Origin: Neurospora crassa OR74A
Taxonomy: Eukaryota > Ascomycota > Sordariomycetes > Sordariales > Sordariaceae
Reading direction: 5' to 3'
NCBI RefSeq assembly: GCF_000182925.2
Contig: NC_026503.1
Coordinates: 1,736,001-1,800,000, forward strand
Length of the DNA: 64,000 bases
Below the pieces are notes generated by a model that made no database searches, was not told the DNA's origin, and worked only from the letters and a program-made list of their open reading frames with translations. This document shows positions 1 through 11,368 of this stretch, piece after piece; position 1 is the first letter of the stretch, and each line of letters begins with the position of its first letter. The position numbers and the translations under genes were made by a program.

Positions 1-345
1 GGTAATTTTTGATTATTTGCCTCTATTTGCCTATTGTGTTGAATGATTATTTATCCCTCTCGAGGGAATATTCACTCGTTTCTCTATTTGCCTTTAGGAA
101 GAGGATACTAAAAGATTTGATAATTATCTTTACTTTCTACTGAAAATTGAATATTAAGCTATACAATAAGATGCGTGACGCTAGTAAACTGTATCTAGCT
201 TAATACCTCCCATCTCGACCTTCTGAGAAAGGCTTGGAAGTTACTTACTACCTAGTTCTGCCTAATTAAACATCCGAGAACTACGGTCCTTATAATAGCT
301 GTGGTGGTGTTGGTGTTGTTGTTGTGGTTTCCTCGCCATTTCATT
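1..345. other. Non-RIP flank left of the AT-rich island
   Basis: This stretch is moderately AT-rich but has normal numbers of CA and TG dinucleotides, unlike the DNA that follows. It ends in a short GTG/GTT-rich microsatellite (about 300-331). I see no open reading frame or RNA gene. It matters mainly because it shows that the RIP-mutated block is bounded on the left inside this window. Confidence 0.6.
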
Positions 346-1110
346 ATTTACAATATAAAATTAAATTAGTCTTACCTAAATAGGATTATAATTATATTTA
401 TTATAGTAGTAATATAGTAATAGAAGTATTTTTTAGTAGTAGAAAAGCTTTAAGTTAGGGTTAGAAGTAATTCCTTTACTATACTACTATTATAACAAAT
501 ATAGTCTACGTTCTTAAAATTTTAGGCCGAGAATTTTAGAGGTAGTTCGAGGAAAGCCTTATTTAAAATACTTCTATCTTTATTACCTCTAAACTACCTC
601 TATTATTTATTATTTATATTTATAAATTATATTACTACTAATTTTATACTATTACTATACTTATACAACCTCTTCCCGCCGAGCCCCTTTATTAAATCGG
701 CCGAATATTATTGGACTACCTTCTTTTTTTCCTACTAGAACTATTAGAAATAAATCCTAGTAATTTTAAATACCCTCTCACCCTTATTAATCTATTTAAA
801 GGACGTCCTTTTATTTTATTCTTCTAAATATATATAAACTTATTTAATATATTACTTTAGCTTTTAATTTTATATTTAGGCCGGGAACTAATTACTATCC
901 CTCTACTCTCTATTCTCTATTAATATAGTACGCCTCTTACGGTTTAGGTTGCCCGGAATACTATTAATAGTACTATTAGTAAATAGTTATTAAAGAGAGG
1001 CGGTAGGGAATATATATATTTAAGGACGATGTTACTAAAGTTAGTATAAGGTATATAAGTAAGGCGGAAAGAAACGGGCTAAATAGTATTATTTAGAATA
1101 TATATCTTAT

Positions 1111-1336
1111 AAGGGGAAGGAGTAAGGTATTAAAATTACTAGGGGTATTAGAAATGAAGGGGGTAATACGGATGAAGGTATATTGTAGGGGGAAGGAGTA
1201 AGGTATTAAAATTACTAAGGGTATTAGAAATAAAGGGGGTAATGCGGATAAAGGTATATTATAGGGGGAAGGAGTAAGGTATTAGAGTTACTAGGGGTAT
1301 TAGAAATAAAGGGGGTAATATAAATAAGATAGTAAT
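1111..1336. repeat. Tandem repeat, three copies of 76 bp
   Basis: The landmark GGAAGGAGTAAGG begins at 1115, 1191 and 1267, an exact 76-bp period. Copies differ mostly by A/G changes compatible with RIP on the opposite strand. No coding potential is seen. Confidence 0.85.
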
Positions 1337-1438
1337 AATATAAAAATATTAATATATATAATTTAAAAAAAAATAGTCGGGTTTCCTTTTTCTATTAATA
1401 TTTATACGCTTTTCGCAATTTAAGGTTCTCCTACTATA

Positions 1439-1538
1439 NNNNNNNNNNNNNNNNNNNNNNNNNNNNNNNNNNNNNNNNNNNNNNNNNNNNNNNNNNNNNN
1501 NNNNNNNNNNNNNNNNNNNNNNNNNNNNNNNNNNNNNN
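1439..1538. other. Assembly gap (100 N)
   Basis: Exactly 100 N, the conventional placeholder for a gap of unknown size. Confidence 0.98.
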
Positions 1539-1601
1539 TTATATAATATACCTATACTCCTAATATTCTAATTAAATTTAATAATACTCTTTAAATTAAA
1601 A

Positions 1602-1857
1602 CCGCTGAAGCTTAATAATAATAGACCGAAGTATAAAAAATAATAGACCGAAATTGAAAAATAAAAGGATTAAGCCGAAAGATAATAAGTTGAAGCCTAG
1701 TAATAATAGGCCGAAGTTAAAAGATAAAAGGATTAAGTTGAAAGATAATAGGTTGAAGTTGAAAGATAATAGGCCGAAGCTAAAAGATAATAAACTGAAG
1801 CCCGGTAATAATAGGCCGAAGCCGAAGAATAAAGGGACCGAGTTTAAAGAAAAGTAA
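1602..1857 (+). repeat. 21-bp tandem repeat encoding Lys-rich heptads
   Basis: About ten units built on GATAATAGGCCGAAGTTGAAA-like 21-mers. Read from 1654 they stay open for 67 codons as heptads of the type N-R-P-K-L-K-D. The open frame is best read as a by-product of a repeat whose length is divisible by three and which lacks Gln, not as a gene: nothing recognisable flanks it and no promoter or intron context is visible. It could be a remnant of a basic low-complexity domain from a decayed element. Confidence 0.7.
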
Positions 1858-2150
1858 ATAACCTTTAATATTAGTTAAATTTAGTTAAAAATATATATTA
1901 AAGCCGAAGAATAAAGGAATTAAGTTTAAAGAGAAGTAGATAATTTTTAATATTAGTTAGATTTAATAAGAAATATATATTAAAGCTGAAGAATAAAGGA
2001 ATTAAGTTTAAAGAGAAGTAAATAATTTTTAATATTAATTAGATTTAATTAAAAATATATATTAAAGCCGAAGAATAAAGGGATTGAATTTAAAGAGAAG
2101 TAAATAACCCTTAATATTAGTTAAATTTAGTTAGAAATACTATACTAATA
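1824..2150. repeat. Tandem repeat, four copies of 82 bp
   Basis: The landmark GAAGAATAAAG begins at 1824, 1906, 1988 and 2070, an exact 82-bp period. It directly abuts, and its first copy overlaps, the 21-bp repeat array, so the longer repeat probably grew from the end of the shorter one. Confidence 0.85.
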
Positions 2151-3355
2151 CTTTGTAATAAGCATTCTAGATTGGGAATTAGTATAGAAATAATATAATA
2201 AAGAGGAGAATATAAGTATATAGATTAATTAAGTGCACTCTAATATTAAATTTATTATACTAGAAGAAGGAGAAGTAGCCGATTTAAATATAGTTATTTT
2301 AGATTTATTTAGTCTTAGACCTAATTACTATATATAATTCAATTTCAATACCCTCCTAGCCGAGGTTTAGGCTAGGATTTTTAAATTCTAGTTATTTAAA
2401 AAAAGTAAACTTATTTATATTATCTCCCAATTTAACCCCTTCGTCTTAAATGAAGACTTTCTAAAGGAAACGACGTTTAAAAACCGAAATAGTTTTAGAA
2501 ATATCTTTTTCTTAGGGAAGCGTAATTATAATATTATTTAAAGTAGCTAACCCCTTAATTTACTCCTCCGTATCCTTCTAATATACTGTTGATTCTTCTT
2601 TATTAGTACCTACTACTTTTATAGCCTTAATTTATTCGCTTTTTCTAATTTAAATAAATTTTTATAGTTTTATTAAGGGATTAGTCTAGCCTATATTAAT
2701 TATTTATAGTACTTTAAAATTATATTAATAGGAAATTAATATTTAATTATTCCTTTAGATTAGAATGGTTGTATCCTTATTTCGTATTATACTTCCCCTT
2801 TTAATTTTCTTTTAGACTATTATTATTTTAAAAGTTTAATTATTTTTATTAATAAAAGTAGGAAGATATATATTTGTTATTAGTATGAAAATTTAATAAT
2901 TTAGGATTTTATAATTTGCTAAACCGTTAGTTAGTCTAATTAGTATAAGTATTACGCCTTTTGCTATATTTAAGGAATAGATTTTATTTATACCCTCCGT
3001 AGTTTAAAATAGATTTGCTTTTATAATTTATATAAGGCTATTATATTTATATTTAGGATTGCTATTTATAAGCTAATAGCTAATTAATTATTTGTTAAGA
3101 ATATTATAAATACTATTATTATATAAAAAGTATTTAGCTATTAGGAAAGTTTAAGATTAGAGAATTTAGAGCCTCTTTTTAGTAATAATAGTTAATAAGA
3201 GGCTTAGAATTTTAATTAAGTAAATTAGAAGTTCGTCGAAAGTTTTTATAACGATAATATTAATATAGGGTTGTATAATTAATTCTTCGGTGGGGTTTAT
3301 AATATTAATATTCTATTATATATAAATATAAATAGTAATTTAAGATAAGGGTACT

Positions 3356-3432
3356 TTTCGAATTCGGGAAGTTCGAATTCTTTAAACTCAAATTCTTCGA
3401 GTTTAAATTCTTCGAATTCAAATTCAAATTCT
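3356..3432. repeat. GAATTC/AAATTC-rich degenerate short repeat
   Basis: A cluster of about eight AATTC-containing units spaced roughly 6-13 bp apart, including several TTCGAATTC and AAATTCTTC words. It is a decayed minisatellite inside the RIP island. No other function is apparent. Confidence 0.6.
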
Positions 3433-4854
3433 TCTTTTAGCGGACTATATTATAAGTATAGAGGTCCGGCTATAAATACCATAGGAAATTCTATTACTTA
3501 TATTATTAATTTTAGTAATTTAGAATTTATATCCGATTTTAATATAGAAACCGATTTACTATTTAGAAGTACTATTAGAAGGAGGGCTGCTAGTATAATA
3601 ATTAAATTCTTATTAGATTTAAATAATAATAGCCTCTTTATTAATTAATATAATTATTAATAATAATATTAGTCTAGCCTAACCCTTTACCCTTTAGAAG
3701 GAGGCCTTAGTATAATAATATCCGTCTTAGCCTAATTTTATTCCCTTACGCCTATAGGTTTTATAATTTCTAATCTCCTAAATAGAAACTTCTCTATCCT
3801 AATTAACTTTAAATATTTAAAAACTCCTTCTAGATTTAATTCTAAGAGTAATTTAATATTAAAAGGAAGTCCCTAAAATTTTACTTTATTACTTAATATC
3901 TAACTAGTATTATTAGTAGCAAGGTATTTACTTCCTAATAATATAGCTATTTTAGAATTTACTAATATAGTAATTTTAAGGAGGGGTTTTATATTTTTAT
4001 CCTTATTGAGATTATTTTCTTAATCGCTTTCGAAATCGGTTCCTAAGTTTAGGTCTTTAATTATTAAGAGAAATAGGAATAGGAATAGAAGTTGAATGGA
4101 ATTGGCATTTAATTATAAAATATATTTATAGTATAAATTTTTAGGGAGTTTAGGATTAGATTTATTTGTTAAATAGATTCTGAGGCTATCCGAGAAAGAG
4201 AGTATTAATTTAACGAATATAGATAAAGATAGCGAAGATAATAATTATAATAGTAATTTACTTGGGAGAAGTAGTAAAAGTAGGAATAGGGAATTAATAA
4301 CGATTAATAGGGATAATAATAAGAACGGGGATTAAAATATAGAAGGTTGGAATAGTAAGTATAAAGGGGATAGCAATATTAAAATAATAGATTTAATTTA
4401 GGTTTAATTCTATTCTAATAAGGTATTAGAGGATAGAAATAATATTTTTATTCGGGAATAATATATATATTTGGTATTAGGGTAAGTGTTGGGCTAGTTT
4501 AATTGATACCCTTTTTTATTTATAAACGCCTTAAATTATATTACTAATATATTTTAGTAGGCTAGTAGCCCTTAGAAGGATTTAAAGATACTTACCTAGT
4601 ATTTAATTTATTAAAGGCTACTTTTTACTATTAGGTTAAATATTAGAATTAATTATTTTCTAATTCTTCTTTACTTATATCTATATATTTCTATTCCCCC
4701 AAACCTCTTTATATACCCCCCCGGGGGCTAATTCCTTATAGAATTTAATTAAATTCCCTTCCCGATTATAATTCCTTCTAACTTTACTAGATTTCTTTAT
4801 ATATTTATTATATTAACGCTACCTCTATTACTACCGTACCGTTATTATATAGGG

Positions 4855-4933
4855 AAGTATATTTTTATTCTATACCTTTATTGTTTTCCTATAGGGAATT
4901 ATATTTTTATTATTTTCTTATAGGGAATTATAC
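4855..4933. repeat. Short tandem repeat running into a gap
   Basis: Units beginning TATAGGGAA and continuing TTATATTTTTAT occur two to three times (about 29-42 bp apart) and are cut off by the N run at 4934. The repeat is a plausible reason the assembler failed here. Confidence 0.6.
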
Positions 4934-5033
4934 NNNNNNNNNNNNNNNNNNNNNNNNNNNNNNNNNNNNNNNNNNNNNNNNNNNNNNNNNNNNNNNNNNN
5001 NNNNNNNNNNNNNNNNNNNNNNNNNNNNNNNNN
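4934..5033. other. Assembly gap (100 N)
   Basis: Exactly 100 N. It follows a short tandem repeat. Confidence 0.98.
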
Positions 5034-6124
5034 CAATGCCGAATCTTATATATAAGCGTTGTATAGGTCCATATAAAAGTTTACGTAGTAGTACTAATAG
5101 GAAAAAAAATTTAGATTATACGATAGGTTAACGAATAAATTTAGACCTCCTCGGACTTATTGGGGTTTTATCCGAAATTGGTCGGTGGATCGACGGATTT
5201 TATTGGATATTTTACCCCTCTTTGCGGATAATAGGTATAGGATAATATAGATTATATAATTATATATATATTTATTAATGTAGGAGGAACAATTTTAATC
5301 CTTTCTTTAGAATTTTTTTTATCCGATTGTTCTTTAATTATTTAAATATTTATTACTTTACCGCCGTTACCCCACCGTTATTATAAAATCTATTAAGGGT
5401 AATTAATAATTTATTTTATAAAATAGTGCTTATTTACTATAAATTTATAGTTTTTAATATATATAAGGAATATTTAAATAGTAATTAGAAATCTATTAAA
5501 CCCGAGGATAAGGGTAAGTGTTAGGCTATAGTACCCCCTCTAGAAGCTAATAAATATATAAATATAGGGATTAATTACTAATTTATCCCTAAATTATTTT
5601 TATTGACTTTTGTAGGGCGTATATATAATTGCCCTTAATAAAATCTTCTATTATTAGAAGGAACTTAAGCCGGATTATTATAGTATAAATATTTAGTATA
5701 GTTTTAATATAAGTAAAATTTAAAAGTTATTAAAATTAATATAAAAGTTGATATTTAATTATACTAAATTATATTTATAATTTATAATAATTTAATTAGG
5801 TATTTAAAGGGTATTTATAATATTCCTAAAGAATATTTATTAAACGTTTTAATTGGAAGTATTAAGGCTAAAGTTTATATAATTACTATTAGTATATAAT
5901 TTAACGCTACAAAATCTCAATATAATTAAATTAATTATAAATAAATTTAGAATAATATAAGGATTTAATAGTTTTTATAATTTTAAGTTAAGTTATAATT
6001 ATTTTTATCCTTAGTAGGACTTTATACCCGGTTATTCCTAAGAAATATAAAGTAATAAATTTCGATGGAGAATTAGACTTAATTATTTAGGCTAAAAACG
6101 CCTTCTAAACCTATATATTAAACT

Positions 6125-6360
6125 CGCCTTTAATTTAAGATAAGTAGTAGGAGGATAAATAAGAAATATAGTAGGAGAAGTAGCTAGAGGATAAATAGTA
6201 GGAGGATGAATAGGAAAAATAGTAGGAGGAGAAGTAATAGGAGGATAAGTAGTAGGAGGATAAGTAGGAGATATATTAGGAGAAGTAGTAGGAGGATAAG
6301 TAGTAGGAGGATAAGTAGGAAATATAGTAGGAGAAGTAGTAGGAAAATAAAGAAAATTCG
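6125..6360 (+). repeat. 15-bp-based tandem repeat in a gag-like segment
   Basis: Repeated GATAAGTAGTAGGAG-type units, with longer variants, run for about 230 bp. Undoing C-to-T in Gln codons in principle would make the units Gln/Glu/Asp-rich, so this resembles a low-complexity acidic part of a decayed structural protein. The position, upstream of the protease fossil, fits the gag end of the chromovirus described below, but no capsid motif is legible. Confidence 0.5.
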
Positions 6361-6817
6361 GATTTAACGGATTTATAATTAGAATTTGAAGATAGAGGGG
6401 TATAAGGGAACTAGTAAAATAATAAAGTAGAGGAAGAGGCGGATAGTTTTATACAAATACCCTTTTAAAAGAATAGGAATGTAAGTTTCCTAATTATACT
6501 TCTAATATATTCTTAATATATTACTAATAATTCTTAAGTTAATATTTAATAAATAAAGAAAATATATAAATAATATTATAATATATATTCCTTTATTCTA
6601 TTTATTTGTACGCTATATAAGGTAGCTAAATATAATTGTAAATTTTTAAAGTATATTTTATAGAATTTATATTAATTATAAATTTATTATAGGCCTTCCT
6701 CCTATTTATTATAGTAATAATAGTAAAGGTTAGGGCTGTATTATTTAGGATGAATTTTATTGCAATACGGGTAAGCCTATAGAAATTATAATTTTTTTAT
6801 TTAAAATTTAAGTTTAG

Positions 6818-6917
6818 NNNNNNNNNNNNNNNNNNNNNNNNNNNNNNNNNNNNNNNNNNNNNNNNNNNNNNNNNNNNNNNNNNNNNNNNNNNNNNNNNNN
6901 NNNNNNNNNNNNNNNNN
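6818..6917. other. Assembly gap (100 N)
   Basis: Exactly 100 N, lying between the gag-like segment and the protease fossil. Confidence 0.98.
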
Positions 6918-7944
6918 AGAATTCAAACCCTTTCGGTTCCCTTTATCGTTAAAAAGGCTATACGTATAACCAATATACCCAACCGAAGCTACCGAATACC
7001 TACTATAAATATAGTATAATAAGCTATTTTATAATAACGTACCTAAATTAAACCTATTATAATTACAACTAAATCGGCTATCTAATATAGAATTACCCTA
7101 TCCCTGTAGGTACCCCCTTATATAAAGTAAATACTAAGTTAATTATAATTAAAACGGCGGTTATAATTGCCTAGGATAATATAAATAAATTATAAATATA
7201 CTTAGAAATAAGGTTATTAGTAAGGATTTATAGAAATTAGTAGAGTATACGAGGGTTAATAGATTCGGGCGTAGAATTAAATTTAATTAATAAGTATTTA
7301 CTTCCGTCGGACGCAAAAATTAATTTAATACCCTATTATCTTATTAATTTCTCCCTTTAGCCTATTCCTATATATAATATAATTACTTATTTTATTAAAA
7401 TACGTAATTCTTATAATATTAAACGGACGAAGCAAATTACTTTTACTATAATTAAATCCCCGGCTATAAAAATTATCTTTAGTTACCCCTAACTTTATAA
7501 GTAAAACCCTAATATTAATTAATAGTAATAATCGTTTCAATTTCGTATTAAAGTTAATAATTTTGTATTAAGTATAGTATTAGCGAAGGAAGTATATAAC
7601 GCTACAATTATTTTAATAAAACTTTAATAGGATTTAATTCTATTATTAAACCCTCGGGAAATAATAAAGATAAAAGAGGGTTTCTGCCCTCCTATATATA
7701 TAAATATCCTATTTAAAATCCCCTCTTCTTTAGTATTAAAATTCGTAGCCCTACCTGTTGTAATAAAGTTGGCCGAATCGCCTCCAATCCCTACCCCCCT
7801 AATAAAAGTTTTTTAAATAATATTTAATAGTATTTACCCTACCCTAATACCCCCCGTAGAACTAACGCTACTGTAACCCCTAAAATTATTAAAGGAAATA
7901 GAAGACGAACCCGCCGTCCCTAAGCCGATTATTCTATTAGAATA

Positions 7945-8293
7945 CGAAGAATTCCGGTCGGTATTCGAAGCTTCGGCTATACCCTTACCCTAATACAATT
8001 AACTAGAGTATTATATTAATCTAATCGAAAGGGAATCGGCGCTTTAAAGACTAATTTATACGTTAAATATTAAAAAGTTAGAAGTATTATACGAATAATT
8101 AGCAAAAATACTCTAAAAAGGATAGATTCATCCTTCTATTAACCTAACGGACGCCTTTATTATTTTTATTCTAAAGAAAAGTAGAAAATTAAGGCTCTAC
8201 GTTAATTTTAAAGCGCTAAATAAGGTTATAAAGAAAAATTAGACGGTGTTACCCCTTATTTAAAAGATTTTCGATCGGTTATTATTAGTTAAA
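7945..8293 (+). pseudogene. Reverse transcriptase fragment, stop-riddled
   Basis: Reading from GAATTC at about 7,945 gives one continuous frame with about eight in-frame stops. It carries EEFRSVFEA, the TLN/K-LEVLYE segment and the hallmark LRLYVNFKALNKV, which aligns with the consensus LRLCVDYRALNKV of Ty3/gypsy polymerases. The catalytic D-D pair is not visible because the sequence runs into the N gap at 8,294. Confidence 0.85.
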
Positions 8294-8393
8294 NNNNNNN
8301 NNNNNNNNNNNNNNNNNNNNNNNNNNNNNNNNNNNNNNNNNNNNNNNNNNNNNNNNNNNNNNNNNNNNNNNNNNNNNNNNNNNNNNNNNNNNN
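8294..8393. other. Assembly gap (100 N) inside pol
   Basis: Exactly 100 N. It separates the start of reverse transcriptase from sequence just before integrase, so the remaining polymerase and RNase H (normally more than 1 kb) are missing. Either the true gap is much larger than 100 bases or the element carries a deletion. Confidence 0.98.
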
Positions 8394-8889
8394 AAAAAAT
8401 AGTAGTAGAAGAGAGGGAATAGTAATAGAATATAAGCGAAATAGAAGAGGGTTGGGCGTCGGAGGACGAAAGGGCCGAATTGTAGGAAGAAAAATAAAAT
8501 TTATAGGGGGAGGATAAATTAAATAGGGAAAAGAGGAAGTAAAAGGAAATTAAGGGTAATAGTAGAGAGGATGGAATAACGAAGAAGAGGGTAAGGTTCG
8601 CGGGCGAAACCGCTACTAAATTAAAAAAAGAGGACGAAAATATTATTATAGGAAATATCGGCGGATATATAGTAGTAGCGAAGGTATAGAAGGATAAAGA
8701 GTAGTTACTATTATTAAAATAGCAATTATTAGAAGTGTAAAAGGAGGATTTATTTATTATTGAAGAAGTATAGAAGAATAGCGAAGGGGGGAGATGAATA
8801 AAAAATTAGAAAATAGGAGAAAATAGAATACTATAATATTGATATTAAATTTACGTCCTGGAACGGATGCGGGCTAAATTATTCTATGT

Positions 8890-9480
8890 TTACTATAATA
8901 TAGCAATAATTAGATACCTAAATTAAAGGAAGACGTTAAAATATATTAATTAATTCTATTATTAGCCTACTATTATAACCGACGTTGAATTATATATTTA
9001 CGAATATCCAACGTATTAGAAGGCTAAATTATATAATTACTAGTTATATAAACTATTAAAATCGCTACCTATCCCTACTATCCCCTAATAAAATATTTTA
9101 TATAATTTTATTACTAAAGTACTAAAATTATTTGACCCTATATCTAATCGGACTTATAATATAATCCTTATTATTATTAACTACTTTACTAAATACGCCC
9201 TATATATTCCTACGTAAAAGACGATTAACGCCTAACAATTTATATTCCTCTTCTAACGAAACGTTTTCTAATAATTTAACTTCCCGGATTTAATTATATT
9301 GGATAGAAGTAGCCTTTTTACAAACTAATTTTAAAAGACTTACTACGAACTCCTAAATATTCGTAAACGTTTTAATATAGTTTAATACCCCTAAATAGAC
9401 GAATAAATAGAGAAATAAAATTAGAATTTAGAATTATACTTTCAAATTTTCTACAATATAGAGTAAATCAATTGGGCTAA
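8890..9480 (+). pseudogene. Integrase fragment, stop-riddled
   Basis: The frame shows a degenerate zinc-binding module, the LLKSLPIPTIP linker typical of gypsy integrases, and the catalytic-core motifs NYFTKYALYIP and FPDLIILDRSSLFTN. The first catalytic Asp appears as Asn (NYFTK for DRLTK-type sequence), consistent with a G-to-A change from RIP on the other strand. The second Asp (LDR) persists. Several TAA/TAG stops interrupt it. Confidence 0.85.
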
Positions 9481-9982
9481 AAAAATTACACTAATACAAT
9501 AAACGTACAATAATTATTTCTATACTGCTATTAGAAAATCCCCCTCGGAATTATTCTTAGGGTATTATCCTTAAGGATTAACGGACCTAAAGCGAAGGCG
9601 GAGGATAATCTTACTAATAATAACTATTAATCGAATTAATGAACTATTTTGTAAATAAATAAAAATTATAGTAATTTTAGAAATTGTTAATTAAAGGTAC
9701 GTAAAATAGTATAATAAAATTTAGAAGCTAAAGGAATTTAATATTAGAAGTTAAATTTTACTTAATACGAAATATATTAAATAACGCTACCCAAATGTTA
9801 AATTAATAAATAAATTTTTAGGACCCTTCTAAATTACTAAGGTCGTTAGAAAAAAGAAGATAGTATACTAATTTGTACTCCCTATATATTATTAAATCTA
9901 CCTAATATTCCTTATTACCTTATTAAAACTATACTATAGGGATCCTACTATAGTAGCGTTGCGAGGGGAAGTTGTAAATATT

Positions 9983-10150
9983 AAGGAGGATAATATTTAA
10001 TATAAAATTAAAGTAATTGTAAAGTATTATAGATTTAGCTATTAATATTAATTCTAAATTAAATAGAAGGAGTATCTAAATAACGAGAATTTGTAGGTCT
10101 TACAAAAGGATATAAATTACCCGGACCTTCTTAAGGAATATAAGGCTAGG
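9983..10150 (+). pseudogene. Chromodomain fossil at the pol C-terminus
   Basis: After integrase, a frame starting EEDNI and ending PDLLKEYKAR keeps the spacing of a chromodomain (acidic start, YxVKYY-like strand, KEYL-NENL turn, C-terminal helix). Aromatic and Trp positions are partly stops, as expected if TGG or CAG was mutated. This assigns the element to the chromovirus branch. Confidence 0.65.
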
Positions 10151-10234
10151 GAAATATAATAGTAGTATATTAATAGTAAACCGACTACTAAATTAATAAA
10201 AATTAATTAAATAGAGGAAGGAGAATAATAATTA

Positions 10235-10590
10235 TTTAAAAATATAGAATAGAAATGCGAAATACAAATATAAAACGTAAAATGCAAAGTAGAAATGTAA
10301 GATGTAAATATAAAACGTAAGATATAAAGTAGAAATGTAAAATATAAATGTAAGATGTAAGATGTAAAATAAAAATATAAGATGTAAATATAAAATGTAA
10401 AATATAAAGTAAAAATATAAAATATAAATGTAAGACGTAAAACGTAAATGTAAAACGTAGACGTAAAATGTAGATGTAAAATATAGATGTAAACTGTAAA
10501 GTAGGGATATAAAATAAAAATATAGAGTAGAAAAGTAAATTAGAAATGTAAAATAAAAATGTAAAGTGGAAATATAAAATAAAGACGTTA
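10235..10590. repeat. Short-period GTAAAAT/GTAAATA tandem array
   Basis: About 350 bp of 6-7-bp units such as GTAAAAT, GTAAATA and GTAGAAAT, with higher-order repetition of roughly 40 bp. It begins just after the chromodomain fossil, so it may have expanded in the non-coding 3' part of the element. Confidence 0.7.
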
Positions 10591-11345
10591 AATAAAATAA
10601 GAGATAGGAAGGGAAGGTAGCTTAATTTAACGTAGGATACTAATAAAGCGCTAAGTAGAATATAGCCTGTATTTTCTATTATCGCCTTAAATGAAAAAAT
10701 CCTTAGTAATATCTACTATTATTAATATAGGATTAGAACCTACAACTTTAAAAAGAATATTCCTGTGTACTACTACGCTTATTAATAATATTCGTAAATA
10801 CTACTTTATACTATTTACTTATAATCCTCCTTTATAAATTCTAATAATTCGTCTAACTTTCTATCTAACGATACTAACTTCCTATTAACCAATTAATATT
10901 AAAGACTATAACTATAATTAGGGGAAGGGGGGATACAAATAAGAATATTCGGTGTAGAAATATTTATAGGAGAATTAGGGGGGGCTGCTGGATCGATATT
11001 AGTATTAATATTACTAATACTATAGTAGCCTAATTTCAAATAGCCCTTACAATTGAAATTAAGAATATAAAGCATCCTAAGTAATATTGTAGGGAGATTG
11101 TTATTAACTAAGCGCATTTATATTATAATTTAAAATACTACTATAAAATAATACAACTATTATAAAAGGGGGGTAAATAGAAGGCTATTAATATCGGTAA
11201 AGCGTATAATCTTAACCGCTATATTCTATATAACGTTCCACAAATTATAAATACTGTAAGGGACTTCGAATATATAGCGGCGTATTATTAGCGAATACTG
11301 CGATTTCTCGTTGAACTTTGGAAGGAAAAGACGTTAGCGGGGTGA

Positions 11346-11368
11346 AAAAAAAAAAAAAAAAAAAAAAG
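11346..11368. repeat. Poly-A tract of about 23 bases
   Basis: A near-perfect A run in the RIP island, immune to C-to-T mutation. It might be the tail of a decayed LINE-type insertion, but no upstream non-LTR reverse transcriptase is legible; a slipped homopolymer is equally possible. Confidence 0.5.

Larger units (their letters stand above)
7200..10150 (+). mobile_element. Ty3/gypsy chromovirus fossil, RIP-inactivated pol
   Basis: Four pol landmarks appear in canonical chromovirus order on the + strand. (1) Retropepsin active site near 7,255-7,300, read as LIDSGVELNLIN, where DSGV replaces the usual DSGA. (2) Reverse-transcriptase finger/palm start at 7,945-8,293, read in one frame with stops, including LRLYVNFKALNK and IFDRL; the sequence enters a 100-N gap before the YxDD active site. 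(3) Integrase at about 8,890-9,480: zinc-binding region, LPIP linker, then NYFTKYALYIP and FPDLIILDRSSLFTN. (4) A C-terminal chromodomain-like segment at 9,983-10,150 ending in DLLKEYKAR. Stops are TAG/TAA where Gln (or similar) codons are expected, as RIP predicts. No LTR pair could be defined. The family is known to integrate into heterochromatin through the chromodomain; this copy cannot encode a working protein. Confidence 0.85.

Noticed and set aside
1654-1857. 67-codon Lys-rich open frame
   Set aside because: A 21-bp repeat without Gln codons stays open by itself; no gene context in RIP-mutated DNA.
1060-2150. Possible CRISPR-like array
   Set aside because: The repeats are contiguous tandem units without unique spacers, in a eukaryotic genome.
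4881-5066. Open frame spanning the second N gap
   Set aside because: It is open only because N positions cannot give stops; flanks are RIP-mutated repeat.
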